DNA of 64,000 bases from DASVRA01 sp036388855 (GCA_036388855.1 DASVRA010000035.1:62001-126000), one strand, 5' to 3'. Positions 7,942-16,773 are shown, numbered from the stretch's first letter. Notes: a model not told the origin generated them from the sequence alone. Translations and numbers: made by a program.

Positions 7942-9213
7942 TCAGCGGCCGAGCGCGCGCCAGCCGATGTCGGTGCGGTGGAAGCCGCCCGGCCAGTCGA
8001 TCGCCGCCACCGCCGCATAGGCGCGGTCGCGGGCCTGTTGCAGGTCGCGGCCTCGGGCGCAGATGTTGAGGACGCGGCCGCCACTGGCGCGCAGGGTCCC
8101 GTCGGCGTCACGCGACGTGCCGGCGTGGAAGACCTGCACATTCGAGCCGAAGTCCTGATCGGCGCCGCGAATGGCCGTGCCGGTCTCCGGAGCGTCGGGA
8201 TAGCCGTTGGCCGCGAGGACGACGCAGATCGCGGCCTCCTGGGGAAACCGGGGCTCTGGCAGGCGCGCCAGTTCGCCCGTTGCGGCGGCGTGGAGGTAGG
8301 GCAGCACGTCGCTGTCCAGCCGCAGCATCAGCGCCTGGCACTCCGGGTCGCCGAAGCGGGCGTTGAACTCCACCAGCTTCGGCCCCTCCTCGGTCAGCAT
8401 CAGCCCGGCGTAGAGCACGCCCCGATACGGAGCGCCTTCCCGGCCCATGCCTTCGACGGCGGGCGCGATGATCCGGTAACGCGCGGCGGCGACGATCTCA
8501 GGCGTAAGAACCGGCGCGGGAGAATACGTCCCCATCCCCCCGGTGTTGGGGCCGCGGTCGCCGTCGAAGGCGCGCTTGTGGTCCTGGGCGCCGCCGAACA
8601 TCAGGAAGTCTTCGCCGTCGCAGAGCGCGAACAACGAGGCCTCTTCGCCGGCCATGAACTCCTCGATCACCACGCGCGCGCCCGCCTCGCCGAAGCGGCC
8701 GCCGAGCATCTCCTCCACCGCGGCGTCGGCCTCGCGGCGCGTCTCGGCGATCACCACGCCCTTGCCGGCGGCGAGGCCGTCAGCCTTGATCACGTAGGGC
8801 GGGCTGAGCCGGTCCAGGAATCCGGCGGCGGAGACGATGTCTTCAAAGACGCCGTAGGCGGCGGTCGGCAAATCCCAGCGCGCGGCGAAATCCTTGGCGA
8901 ACGCCTTGGAGGTTTCCAGCCGCGCGGCGGCGGTGGTGGGGCCAAAGCAGGGGATGCCCTCCGCCTCCAGCCGATCCGCAAGCCCCAGCTCCAGCGGCGC
9001 CTCCGGCCCGACCACGACCAGATCGGCCGTGATCTCGCGGGCCAAGGCGATGATGCCGTCAAGGTCGGTCGCTTTTACCGGACGCGTCTCGCAGATGGCC
9101 TCGATGCCGGGGTTGCCGGGCGCGCAGACCAGCCGCGTCAGTATCGGCGACTGAGCGATCTTCCAGGCGAGCGAGTGCTCGCGACCGCCGGAGCCGACGA
9201 GGAGGACGTTCAT
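7942..9213 (-). CDS. purD: Phosphoribosylamine--glycine ligase (GAR synthetase)
   Basis: The second step of de novo purine synthesis: ATP-dependent joining of glycine to phosphoribosylamine. The 423-residue protein begins MNVLLVGSGGREHSLAWK, the PurD signature, with CAPGNPG after it. The ATP-grasp core includes YVIKADGLAAGKGV, and GPNTGGMGTYSP and FNARFGDPECQ are further hallmarks. Length is normal. The ATG is preceded by sequence ending a small intergenic gap to a hypothetical gene on the same strand, which may be its upstream operon partner. Confidence 0.97.
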   Translation of the reverse strand: MNVLLVGSGGREHSLAWKIAQSPILTRLVCAPGNPGIEAICETRPVKATDLDGIIALAREITADLVVVGPEAPLELGLADRLEAEGIPCFGPTTAAARLETSKAFAKDFAARWDLPTAAYGVFEDIVSAAGFLDRLSPPYVIKADGLAAGKGVVIAETRREADAAVEEMLGGRFGEAGARVVIEEFMAGEEASLFALCDGEDFLMFGGAQDHKRAFDGDRGPNTGGMGTYSPAPVLTPEIVAAARYRIIAPAVEGMGREGAPYRGVLYAGLMLTEEGPKLVEFNARFGDPECQALMLRLDSDVLPYLHAAATGELARLPEPRFPQEAAICVVLAANGYPDAPETGTAIRGADQDFGSNVQVFHAGTSRDADGTLRASGGRVLNICARGRDLQQARDRAYAAVAAIDWPGGFHRTDIGWRALGR

Positions 9214-9251
9214 GCGCCGGCTGTCGCGTCCACCGCGCGAGCGGTCAAGGG

Positions 9252-9620
9252 TCAGCGGTTGAACAGCACCAGCGCGATCAGGCCGATCACCACGGCCGCA
9301 GCCAATAGCCCCAGCAGCACGCCCGCGCCGCCGCCGAGACGGTTGCGCTGCGCGTTGTTCACCTGTGAAGAGTCCCGGCTGGCGGCGGCGTTCGGCCGCG
9401 TCTCCTGCGCCCGCGCCTGAGCGATAGATTCGCCGGACAGGGGCGCGCCGCCCGCCTCCTCGTCCGTGCCGAGTGGCGAGGCTGCGGGGTCGCCGACCGC
9501 CACCTTGTCGCCGGTGCGGCCGGAGTCGTAGTCGGCCTTCAGCTGCGCCGCGTTCGCCTCCAACTGGTGGTCGGGGTCGGACGCGGGCTTGGGCGGCGGA
9601 TAGGGGGCGGCTTCGTTCAT
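9252..9620 (-). CDS. Hypothetical tail-anchored membrane protein
   Basis: A 122-residue protein that I do not recognise. The first 90 residues are polar and Pro/Ala/Gly-rich (PPPKPASDPDHQLEANAAQLKAD near the start). The last 25 form one transmembrane helix (GVLLGLLAAAVVIGLIALVLF) ending in NR, so it is probably a tail-anchored inner-membrane protein with its N-terminus in the cytoplasm. It is divergent from xseA, 65 bases away, and lies 38 bases upstream of purD on the same strand. Confidence 0.7.
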   Translation of the reverse strand: MNEAAPYPPPKPASDPDHQLEANAAQLKADYDSGRTGDKVAVGDPAASPLGTDEEAGGAPLSGESIAQARAQETRPNAAASRDSSQVNNAQRNRLGGGAGVLLGLLAAAVVIGLIALVLFNR

Positions 9621-9685
9621 GGGACGAAAACCCCGCGCGGCGGGGTCGCGTTCCGCGCGGGCGGCGGAGGCCCTATGTTCAGCCG

Positions 9686-11137
9686 GTGATCGCCGATTCT
9701 CCCGTGCTCGACGGCAACGCCAAGGCCTATACCGTCTCCGAACTGGCGTTCGCGTTGAAGCGGACGCTGGAGGACTCCTACGGCTACGTGCGGCTTAGGG
9801 GCGAGCTGTCCAAGGTCACACGACACGCCTCGGGCCACTGCTACCTGTCGCTGAAGGACGACAAGGCCTGCATCGACGGGGTGGTTTGGAAGACGGGGGT
9901 GCGCAGCCTGCAGGTGCAGCCCGAGCAGGGGCTGGAGGTGATCGTCACCGGGCGGATCACCACCTACCCCGCCTCCTCCAAGTACCAGATCGTCATCGAA
10001 ACCATGGAGGCCGCCGGGGTCGGCGCGCTGCTGGCTCAGCTCGAGCGGTTGAAGGCGAAGCTTAAGGCCGAGGGGCTGTTCGAGCCCACGCGCAAGCGGC
10101 CGCTGCCGTCGATGCCCGCGACCATCGGGGTGATCACCAGCCCAACAGGCGCGGTCATCCGCGACATCCTGCACCGCATCACCGACCGCTGGCCCTGCCG
10201 GGTCGTGGTGTGGCCGGTGGTGGTGCAGGGCGACGCCGCCTCGGCCCAGGTGATCGCAGCGGTGCGCGGCTTCAACGCCTTGGACGCGGACCACGCGCTC
10301 GGCCGCCCCGACGTGCTGATCGTGGCGCGGGGCGGCGGTTCGGTGGAGGACCTCTGGCCGTTCAACGACGAGGCGCTCGCCCGCGCGGTGGCGGAGGGCG
10401 AGATTCCGCTGATCTCGGCGGTGGGGCACGAGACCGACACCACCCTGATCGACTTCGTCTCCGACCGCCGCGCGCCCACGCCCACCGCCGCGGCCGAGAT
10501 GGCCACGCCCGTGATCAGCGAGCTGCGCGCCTGCGTGCGCGACTACGAGGCGCGGCTGGCGCGGTGCGGCTTGCGCGCCGTGGAGGAGCGGGCCCAGCGT
10601 TTCGATTTCGCCGCCAGCCGGTTGGCCGCCGGGCTCGACCGCAACGTGGCGGCGCATGGCCAGCAACTCGCCGGCGTCGCATCGCGCCTGACGCCGGGGG
10701 TGCTGCGGCGGGCGCACGCCTTGCGGGGGGACCGGGTGGCGGAGCTTTCGCGCCGGCTGTCGGCTTCCGTGCGCAGGGCGGCCGAGCATGAGCGCGCGGA
10801 CATCCAAAGGTGCGGCGCTCGGGTGCATGAGCTGAACCTGCGCTTGAACGCCGCCGTCAGCCGCACCCACGCGGGGGCGGCCGAGCGGCTGGCGCGGCTG
10901 GAGCAGCTGCGGTTGACGCTCAATCCGGACCGGCCGCTGGAGCGAGGGTTCGCGCGGGTGGAGCGTGCCGACGGCGCGCTGGCTCGAAGCGGTGCCGAGC
11001 TACAAAGCGGAGAGGCGGTGGAGCTGGTGTTCGCCAATGACCGGCGCTCGGCCGTTGTGGACGGGCAGGCCCCGGCCTCGCGCCCCGCCGCGCGCAAGCC
11101 CACCCGCCCCGCCGTGGCGCAGGGCGACCTGTTCTAG
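9686..11137 (+). CDS. xseA: Exodeoxyribonuclease VII large subunit
   Basis: Catalytic subunit of ExoVII, which degrades single-stranded DNA into oligonucleotides. Start is GTG at 9686 (VIADSPVLDG), since the nearby ATG at 9675 is out of frame and the family begins just before YTVSELA. The 483-residue protein has an N-terminal OB fold (YVRLRGELSKVTRHASGHCY), then the catalytic core motifs GVITSPTGAVIRDI, VARGGGSVEDLWPFNDE and ISAVGHETDTTLIDFVSD, and a long coiled-coil region, closing with the usual small C-terminal segment. The xseB small subunit is not in this window. Its TAG stop shares CTAG with the convergent ada-like gene. Confidence 0.96.
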   Translation: MIADSPVLDGNAKAYTVSELAFALKRTLEDSYGYVRLRGELSKVTRHASGHCYLSLKDDKACIDGVVWKTGVRSLQVQPEQGLEVIVTGRITTYPASSKYQIVIETMEAAGVGALLAQLERLKAKLKAEGLFEPTRKRPLPSMPATIGVITSPTGAVIRDILHRITDRWPCRVVVWPVVVQGDAASAQVIAAVRGFNALDADHALGRPDVLIVARGGGSVEDLWPFNDEALARAVAEGEIPLISAVGHETDTTLIDFVSDRRAPTPTAAAEMATPVISELRACVRDYEARLARCGLRAVEERAQRFDFAASRLAAGLDRNVAAHGQQLAGVASRLTPGVLRRAHALRGDRVAELSRRLSASVRRAAEHERADIQRCGARVHELNLRLNAAVSRTHAGAAERLARLEQLRLTLNPDRPLERGFARVERADGALARSGAELQSGEAVELVFANDRRSAVVDGQAPASRPAARKPTRPAVAQGDLF

Positions 11138-12021
11138 GCGGCGGCCTGGGCGGGCAGACTCCAAACGGCCTCGGTTCCCAGCATCGCCGCCTTTCGAGCC
11201 AGGCCCCAGTGGTAGCCGGTCAAGCGGCCGTCGCGGGCGATGGCGCGGTGGCAGGGGATCAGGAAGCTCACCGGATTGGCGCCGATGGCGGCGCCCGTGG
11301 CGCGGCAGGCGCCGGGCTTGCCGGCCATCCGGGCCACCTCGCCGTAACTGGCGGTGTGGCCGGAGGGGATGCGCAGCAGAGCCTTCCACACCTGCACCTG
11401 GTACGGCGCGCCCATGAGCACGACAGGCGTGGGCCCGCCTTCGCCAAGGAAGGCCTGCCGCGACATCGCGCGCGCGGCCTCGTCGTCACGCGCCCATCGC
11501 GCGGCCGGCCAGCGCCGGCGCATGTCCTCAAAGGCGGCGTCCTCCTGCCCGGGATCGGCGAAGGCCAGGCCGCACAACCCTCGCGGCGCGATGACGAACA
11601 GGCCTTGCCCGAACGGCGTGGGCGCGAGCCCCCAGCGCAGCTCCAGCCCTTCCCCACGCCGCCGCGCTTCCCCTGGCGTGACCGCCTCCTGCGCGATGAA
11701 CAGGTCATGCAGGCGGGACGGCCCTGACAGGCCCGTGTCGAGCGCGGCGTCGAGCACGCTGGCGCCCTCCTCCAGCAGCGTCCGCGCCTCGGCGTGGGCG
11801 ATAGCCTGGACGAAGGTCTTGGGGCTCACCCCGGCCCAGCGGGTGAAGACGCGCTGGAAGTGGAAGGGCGACAGCCCCACCGTCTCGGCAGCCTCCTCCA
11901 GCGGCGGCCGCTCGCGCCAGTTGGCGGCGAGGTAAGCCAGCGCTTTTTCCATGCGGTGGTAGTCGCGCGACTGTTCGTCCAGACGCGACGGGTTCGGTTC
12001 GGTTGCGAGGTCGTATGCCAT
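11134..12021 (-). CDS. AraC-type HTH / methylated-DNA-cysteine methyltransferase fusion
   Basis: A 295-residue Ada-like protein. Residues about 25-120 are an AraC-type double HTH (EEAAETVGLSPFHFQRVFTRWAGVSPKTF). Residues about 130-290 are an O6-alkylguanine transferase with active Cys257 in IPCHRAI and the typical VWKALLRIPSGHTASYGEVA upstream. The N-terminal zinc phosphotriester-sensing domain of full Ada is absent. It would repair O6-methylguanine by irreversible transfer and may regulate transcription; whether it senses damage through the HTH part is not clear from sequence. It is divergent from the CADD-like gene. Stop codon overlaps that of xseA. Confidence 0.93.
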   Translation of the reverse strand: MAYDLATEPNPSRLDEQSRDYHRMEKALAYLAANWRERPPLEEAAETVGLSPFHFQRVFTRWAGVSPKTFVQAIAHAEARTLLEEGASVLDAALDTGLSGPSRLHDLFIAQEAVTPGEARRRGEGLELRWGLAPTPFGQGLFVIAPRGLCGLAFADPGQEDAAFEDMRRRWPAARWARDDEAARAMSRQAFLGEGGPTPVVLMGAPYQVQVWKALLRIPSGHTASYGEVARMAGKPGACRATGAAIGANPVSFLIPCHRAIARDGRLTGYHWGLARKAAMLGTEAVWSLPAQAAA

Positions 12022-12141
12022 GAGGGGAGACTAGCGCGGCAATTTCGCCCCGTCCGCCCGCTTCTTGCGCACTTTTTTAGAGGCCCTTCTAGCGGAGCCG
12101 CTCTCGCGCTATGGATGGCTCCGAGATCTTGGAGACCACCC

Positions 12142-12834
12142 ATGGCCGACGGCTCCGCCGCGCTGTCCACCTCCCGCCGCGTCGACGTCGAAGTCGCCGC
12201 CCGCGCGATGCTGAATCATTCCTTCTACCGCGCCTGGAGCGCGGGCGAGCTTTCGCTGGACACGCTCAGGACCTATGCGCGGCAGTACTACCATCACGTG
12301 GAGGCGTTCCCGCGCGCGGTCAGCGCCGTGCACTCGCTCTGTCCGGACCGGGACGGCCGCTGGATGCTGGCGGAGAACCTGGCCGAGGAGGAGGGCATCG
12401 GCGAGGGCAAGGACGACCACGCGAGCCTGTGGATGATGTTCGCCGAAGGGCTCGGCGAGAGCAGCCGGGCGGTCGAGGCCGAGGACCTGGAGCCGGAGAC
12501 GCAGGGGCTGATCGACACCTTCTCGGGGCTGTCCCGGCAGTCGTACGCGGCAGGGCTCGGCGCGCTCTACGCTTATGAAAGCCAGCTGCCGGAGGTGGCG
12601 CGGGCGAAGATCGATGGGCTGAAGGCCTTCTACGGCGTGGCGGACGAGCCGACGCTCAGGTTCTTCAACGTGCACGAGGGCGCGGACGTGCAGCACGCCG
12701 CCGTGTGCCGCGGCCTGCTCGACGCGCTGCCGCCCGAGCAGGCGGACGAGGCGGTGGCGGCGGGAGCCGCGCTGTCGCAGGCGCTGCTCGGCTTCCTCTC
12801 CGGCGTTGAACGGCGCGTCGGGCGCGCCAACTAA
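12142..12834 (+). CDS. CADD-like non-haem di-metal oxygenase (putative pABA synthase)
   Basis: A 230-residue all-helical protein of the TenA/PqqC-like fold, closest to Chlamydia CADD (TIGR04305-type). Candidate metal ligands line up with those of CADD: Glu84, His93, Glu146 (in YESQLP), His178, Asp182 and His185. Tyr29 in HSFYRAWSAGEL and Lys156 in ARAKIDGL match the CADD tyrosine and lysine reported as needed for its self-sacrificing synthesis of p-aminobenzoate. A folate-precursor role is therefore likely but inferred. ATG at 12142 follows a GGAG ribosome site; an upstream in-frame ATG at 12115 lacks one. It is followed after 5 bases by a DUF2093 gene. Confidence 0.88.
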   Translation: MADGSAALSTSRRVDVEVAARAMLNHSFYRAWSAGELSLDTLRTYARQYYHHVEAFPRAVSAVHSLCPDRDGRWMLAENLAEEEGIGEGKDDHASLWMMFAEGLGESSRAVEAEDLEPETQGLIDTFSGLSRQSYAAGLGALYAYESQLPEVARAKIDGLKAFYGVADEPTLRFFNVHEGADVQHAAVCRGLLDALPPEQADEAVAAGAALSQALLGFLSGVERRVGRAN

Positions 12835-12839
12835 GGCCG

Positions 12840-13064
12840 ATGAACGCGCACGGCCGCGACCTGCACGGACTGGCCGTGCTCCACTACGGCGACGGCGACT
12901 TCGCGGTGATGAAGCCGGGTCGTTATGTGCTGTGCGCGGTGACCGGCGAGCAGATTCCTTTGAACGCGCTCCGGTACTGGAATCCAGCGGCGCAGGAGGC
13001 CTACGCCAGTCCTGAGATCGCGCTGCAGCGGTGGCGCGAGCTGCACGCTCAGGGCCGGGCCTAG
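12840..13064 (+). CDS. DUF2093 family protein
   Basis: A 74-residue protein of a small alphaproteobacterial family of unknown function. The conserved core is visible as HYGDGDFAVMKPGRYVLCAVTG, then IPLNALRYWNPAAQEAY. It starts 5 bases after the CADD-like gene and is likely cotranscribed. Its TAG stop overlaps the stop of the convergent acyltransferase gene on a CTAG. Confidence 0.88.
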   Translation: MNAHGRDLHGLAVLHYGDGDFAVMKPGRYVLCAVTGEQIPLNALRYWNPAAQEAYASPEIALQRWRELHAQGRA

Positions 13065-13987
13065 CGCAGCTTCAGGCCAATCGCTTCGTAGGCCTCCCAC
13101 GGCCAGCGGCGGTGTGACCATAGCCATTGCTCCGGCCGCTCGCGGATGCGGGCTTCCATGTAGGCGTTGATGCGCGCGACCAGGTCGTGCATGTCGCGCT
13201 CGCGGTCGCCGCTGTGCTCGGGGCGGATCGGGTCGTGCACCCGCACGCGAAACCTCGGGCCGCGCAAACGCTCGACGCTGATCGGGTAGATCGGCACGTC
13301 GTGCGCGAGCGCCAGCCGCGCCGGACCCTGGGCGGTCCGCACCATGTGGCCGAAGAACGGCGCCTCCACCCCGTTGTTGTCGCGCTGGTCGTTGACGAAG
13401 CCGATCAGTTCACCCCGGCCCAGCGCCTGGACCAGCCCGCGCACGCCCTCGCGGCCCTTGGGGGCGAACAGGTGCACGCCGTGCTTGCTCCGCGACTCCA
13501 CGATCCGCCGGTCGACATAGGGATTGTTGGCGGGGCGGTAGTTGATCATCATCTCCAGATTGACGATGCCCACCGCCGCGCCCATCGCCTCCCAGTTGGC
13601 GAAGTGGCCGGAGATCGCGATGGCCGGCGCGCGGCGTTTGGAGAGCTCCAGCAAGCGCTCGCTGCCGAGCACCTCGATGCGCGCCGGATCCTTCAGGATG
13701 CGGTCCATCATCACGAACTCGATGGCGGTGCGGCCGAGGTTATCCCAGTGGGCCATAACGATGCGCCGCCGTTCTTCGGGCGTGAGTTCGGGGAAGGCCA
13801 ATTGCACGCCCGCGTCGGCGATGCGGTGCTCGCGGGTAAGCGGCCCGATCAGCCGCACGACGGCTCCGCCGACGGCCGAGGCCCAATCCACAGGCAGCAG
13901 GCGCAGCAGGAACGAGACGAAGTCGTAGCCGAACGCCTCCAGCCGCCAGCCCAGGCGGTGCGCGAAGGAAGGGTTGGCGCGGGCCAT
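13061..13987 (-). CDS. Lysophospholipid / lipid A-type acyltransferase (LpxL/HtrB family)
   Basis: A 308-residue inner-membrane acyltransferase expected to add a secondary fatty acid to lipid A precursors or a related lipid. The catalytic H-x4-E motif is HFANWE (His128/Glu133), and the family block ARIEVLGSERLLEL precedes it. Later motifs are NDQRDNNGVEAPFFG (substrate loop) and ALAHDVPIYPISVERL. An N-terminal hydrophobic patch (FVSFLLRLLPVDW) probably anchors it. ATG at 13987 gives a family-length protein; the open frame continues upstream as shadow. It is divergent from the XRE regulator. Exact acyl substrate is undetermined. Confidence 0.9.
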   Translation of the reverse strand: MARANPSFAHRLGWRLEAFGYDFVSFLLRLLPVDWASAVGGAVVRLIGPLTREHRIADAGVQLAFPELTPEERRRIVMAHWDNLGRTAIEFVMMDRILKDPARIEVLGSERLLELSKRRAPAIAISGHFANWEAMGAAVGIVNLEMMINYRPANNPYVDRRIVESRSKHGVHLFAPKGREGVRGLVQALGRGELIGFVNDQRDNNGVEAPFFGHMVRTAQGPARLALAHDVPIYPISVERLRGPRFRVRVHDPIRPEHSGDRERDMHDLVARINAYMEARIRERPEQWLWSHRRWPWEAYEAIGLKLR

Positions 13988-14113
13988 GCGGCTCCTTAGC
14001 CGCGCGGGCGCGGGCGGCGCAAACCGCGGCGGCGCCCGGCACGGAGCTTGAAGCGGCCGGGGCGGGCGATCCCGTCGCGGGACGCGCCCGCCGCCGCCTA
14101 TGGGGCTTCGCGC

Positions 14114-14503
14114 ATGGTCAACGACATCGACGTCCACATCGGCAACCGGGTGCGCCGCCGTCGGCGGCTGCTCAGCCTGACCCAGCTGCAACTGGCTTCG
14201 GTGGTGGGCGTGCGCTTCCAGCAGATCCAGAAGTACGAGTGCGGGGCCAACAAGATTTCCGCCGCGCGGCTGTGGAGCCTGGCGCGGGCGCTGGACGTGC
14301 CGGTGGCCTATTTTTACGAAGGCCTGGCCGAGCCCCACGCCAAGCCGCAGGCGGCCAACGAAGCCGGCCACGCCTCCACCGACGTGCTGGCGCGCAAGGA
14401 GACGCTGGACCTGGTGCAGGCCTACTACCAGCTCAGCGAGAGCCCGCGCCGCCGGCTGCTGGATCTCGCCAAGTCGCTCAACGGCGACAGCGACGCCGCC
14501 TAG
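14114..14503 (+). CDS. XRE-family HTH transcriptional regulator
   Basis: A 129-residue DNA-binding protein of a type common in alphaproteobacteria. The helix-turn-helix spans about residues 15-65, from IGNRVRRRRRLLSLTQLQLA through VGVRFQQIQKYECGANKIS to ARLWSLARALDVP. The C-terminal part (ETLDLVQAYYQLSESPRRRLLDLAKSL) is helical and family-typical. The chosen ATG at 14114 begins MVNDIDVHIGNR; an earlier in-frame ATG at 14048 adds non-conserved sequence. Targets are unknown. Its stop overlaps that of the convergent hydrolase gene on CTAG. Confidence 0.88.
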   Translation: MVNDIDVHIGNRVRRRRRLLSLTQLQLASVVGVRFQQIQKYECGANKISAARLWSLARALDVPVAYFYEGLAEPHAKPQAANEAGHASTDVLARKETLDLVQAYYQLSESPRRRLLDLAKSLNGDSDAA

Positions 14504-15477
14504 CTCTCAAGACGTCCCGAAAGCGGGGGAGCTCTGTCCGGGAGGACGGCGTCAGCCAGTTCATCGAAGGCGCGCCAGAAGACGGCGCGGCGGCCGTCGG
14601 TCTCGATCAGGATTTCATGGAAGGCGTCCGGCGCTTCGACGTAGCGGCAGCGCGGAATGGCTGCGGCGGCGGCGCTCGAGGCGGCGGGGTCCACCAACCT
14701 GTCGCGGCCGGCGGCGACGATCGTCACCGGAACCTCGATGCGCCCGAGTCGGGTTGGATCGCGCGCCAGGCGCGACGCCTCCAGCGCGAACTTCAGCCAG
14801 CCCCAGGTGGGATGGCCGAGCGCCAGATCCGGCTCGGCGCGCAACTGTGCCTTGAAGCGGCGGTAGCGCGCCTGATCGTGGGTCAGACGTTCGGAATCGA
14901 ACGCTTCGTCCAATGGGTCGTAGAGCGGCCCCGGCACGGGCCGTCCGCCCAGCCCTAGAGCGACGATGGCGTTGGCGGCCGCCTGGACGAACCACTCGGG
15001 CTCCACGCCGCGGATACGGAGCATCGGCGCCGACAAGATCGCGCCGTCCATGCGGCCGGGGAGTTCCTGCAGGGCCAACAGTGTGAGGCAACCGCCCATT
15101 GAATGGCCGAGCGCAAGGCGGGGGCGCGGAAGGCGCTCCTCAAACGCGGCGAGCAGGCGGCGGTAGTCCTCGACGAAATCGCGCCAGCCGCCGGCGTGGC
15201 CCGCCAGCCGGTCGTCGAGCAGCCGGTGCGACAGGCCCTGGCCGCGCCAGTCGTGGGCTAGGACGGTGAAGCCGCGCCCGGTCAGCTCCTCGACCACTTC
15301 GAAGTATTTCTCGATGGGCTCGGTGCGGCCGGGGCTGATCACCACGCTTCCGCACGGCTGCGGCGCCGGGAACAGCGCCGCCCTCAGCGGTGCGCCGCCG
15401 TGGCCTTCGAAGGTTTCGGCCGCGCCAGGGGGCGCCGGCGCCTCGGGGATCGAGACGAGCGGCGCGGGCCGAGCCAA
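14500..15477 (-). CDS. Alpha/beta hydrolase, lysophospholipase/S33-like
   Basis: A 325-residue cytoplasmic serine hydrolase. It has the oxyanion-side motif HDWRGQGLSHR and the nucleophile elbow LGHSMGG (Ser126). A probable acid is in AGRDRLVDP and the histidine in DAFHEILIE. The DWRGQG block and size fit the lysophospholipase L2/monoacylglycerol lipase-like group. The only plausible start is TTG at 15477, one base from the stop of the upstream SCP2-domain gene, so the two are likely cotranscribed. The substrate is unknown. Confidence 0.88.
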   Translation of the reverse strand: MARPAPLVSIPEAPAPPGAAETFEGHGGAPLRAALFPAPQPCGSVVISPGRTEPIEKYFEVVEELTGRGFTVLAHDWRGQGLSHRLLDDRLAGHAGGWRDFVEDYRRLLAAFEERLPRPRLALGHSMGGCLTLLALQELPGRMDGAILSAPMLRIRGVEPEWFVQAAANAIVALGLGGRPVPGPLYDPLDEAFDSERLTHDQARYRRFKAQLRAEPDLALGHPTWGWLKFALEASRLARDPTRLGRIEVPVTIVAAGRDRLVDPAASSAAAAAIPRCRYVEAPDAFHEILIETDGRRAVFWRAFDELADAVLPDRAPPLSGRLES

Positions 15478-15478
15478 C

Positions 15479-15778
15479 CTACGCCTTTTGCGCCAGGATC
15501 GGCTGCAGCTTCATCGCCACCGACATGTCGCCGTCCATCTTCAGCCGGCCGGTCATGAAGGCCATCGTGGGGTCAAGTTCGCCCCGGCTCATGGCCATCA
15601 GGTCGTCCTTGGCGACGACAACCTTGCAGTCGGCGGGCGCGTTGTCGTTCGTCACAGACTTGCCCTCGATGCGGATGAATCCCTCGCCCTTCAGGTCCAC
15701 CAGGATCGAACCGTCCAGGCCTGCCGAACGCTCCACGGCTCCCTGCAGATACTGAGTGATGTCCTCGACGCTCGCCAT
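15479..15778 (-). CDS. SCP2 sterol-binding domain protein
   Basis: A 99-residue single-domain protein of the SCP2 lipid-carrier fold. Characteristic blocks are GSILVDLKGEGFIRIEG near the middle, VVVAKDDLMAMSRGELDPTMAFMTGRLKMDGDMSVAMKLQPIL at the C-terminal half (about residues 53-95). Single-domain SCP2 proteins in bacteria bind lipids or acyl-CoAs, but physiological ligands are mostly unknown. It sits immediately upstream of the lysophospholipase-like hydrolase, which suggests a shared lipid substrate. Confidence 0.9.
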   Translation of the reverse strand: MASVEDITQYLQGAVERSAGLDGSILVDLKGEGFIRIEGKSVTNDNAPADCKVVVAKDDLMAMSRGELDPTMAFMTGRLKMDGDMSVAMKLQPILAQKA

Positions 15779-15841
15779 GGCTCGCTCCTCCGTGCGCCGC
15801 CGCCATATCTTGGCGGGAGGACGGCGGCAATCGGGCGGCGA

Positions 15842-16677
15842 TCAGCCGGGCTTGACGAACCTCAGCATCATCCGGTCGCTCTCGCCGATGGCGTCATACT
15901 TGGCGCGATCGAACGCTGGATTGGCCGGCTGCCCCTGCGGCGCGGTGCGGCGGACCGGCGGCAGCGTCCAGACGCCGAATGGATGGTCCTTGGTGTCCTT
16001 CGGGTTGGCGTTCAGCTCGGACCGGGCGTCCAGCCTAAACCCGGCGCGCTGCGCGGCCGCGATCACGTGCGCCTCGGAGACATAGCCGTCGGCGGCGTCC
16101 GCCTGCATCGGCCTTGGATCGGCCCGGTGCTCCTCCACCCCAAGATAACCGCCCGGCTTCAGGGCGGCGAAGGCGTCGGCCATGATCTTGTCCAGAGTTC
16201 CTTGAGACATGAAGTTGTGGATGTTGCGCGAGGTCAGCACCAGGTCCGCCGAACTGGCCGGCGCCAGGGCGCCCGCGTCCTTGCCGAAGGCCGTGGTGCT
16301 CACGGGCCATACAGCGCCTGATCTGCGAACCGCTCCCTGAACTTGGCGGGGTCGCCGGAAAGGCCGGCAATGTAGGTCCCGCGGGTCTGCCGCGCGTAGG
16401 GCGCCAGGATCTCGGTCCAGTAGCCGCCGCCGGGCGACAGCTCGACCACCGTGGCCCCCGGGCGCAGTCCCCAAAAGGCCAGGCTCTCGTAAGGCCGCCG
16501 GTATTGGTCGCGCGCGCGGTTCTCCGCCGCGCGATGCGCGCCCTGCACCACCGTTTTCAGCACGGCGTCTTCCTGCATGGCCGGCGGGCGCGCCAGGGGC
16601 GATTTGGCCGGCGCGGCGAGGGCGGCTTGCCCGAACAGGAGAGTTGAGGCGATCGCCAGGGCGGCGGGCAGTCTCAT
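15842..16677 (-). pseudogene. Secreted class I SAM-dependent methyltransferase, frameshifted
   Basis: Two overlapping frames form one protein. The 5' part (16677 to a stop at 16300) has a signal peptide (LPAALAIASTLLFGQAALA), then VVELSPGGGYWTEILAPYARQTRG, the SAM-binding motif, and ends RFADQALYGP. The 3' part, in another frame, continues VSTTAFGKDAG, then SSADLVLTSRNIHNF and FAALKPGGYLGVEEHRA through to 15842. Restoring one base near 16304 (CCGGTG instead of CCGTG on the coding strand) would fuse ALYGP to VSTTAFG in frame. Joined, it would be about 278 residues, normal for the family. It is either a recent pseudogene or a sequencing error; no other damage is visible. Confidence 0.8.
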
Positions 16678-16743
16678 GGTCTTGCTCCTCGAAAGCCGAG
16701 CCGCTTAGGCGCAGGACTCCTCCGCGCTAGCAAGTCCGGCGGC

Positions 16744-16773
16744 CTTGAAGCCGAAAACCCGCGGCCTACATTT
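16744..16773 (+). promoter_or_regulatory. Candidate sigma-32 (RpoH) promoter of the hsp20 gene
   Basis: CTTGAA (16744-16749), a 16-base spacer, then CTACATTT (16766-16773), compared with the heat-shock consensus CTTGAA-N13-17-CCCCATNT. The -35 is perfect; the -10 matches five of seven defined bases. A start near 16780 would give a leader of about 105 bases. Confidence 0.55.

Noticed and set aside
16301..16310. Programmed frameshift in the methyltransferase
   Set aside because: There is no heptameric slippery sequence or obvious stimulating structure; a one-base loss explains it better.
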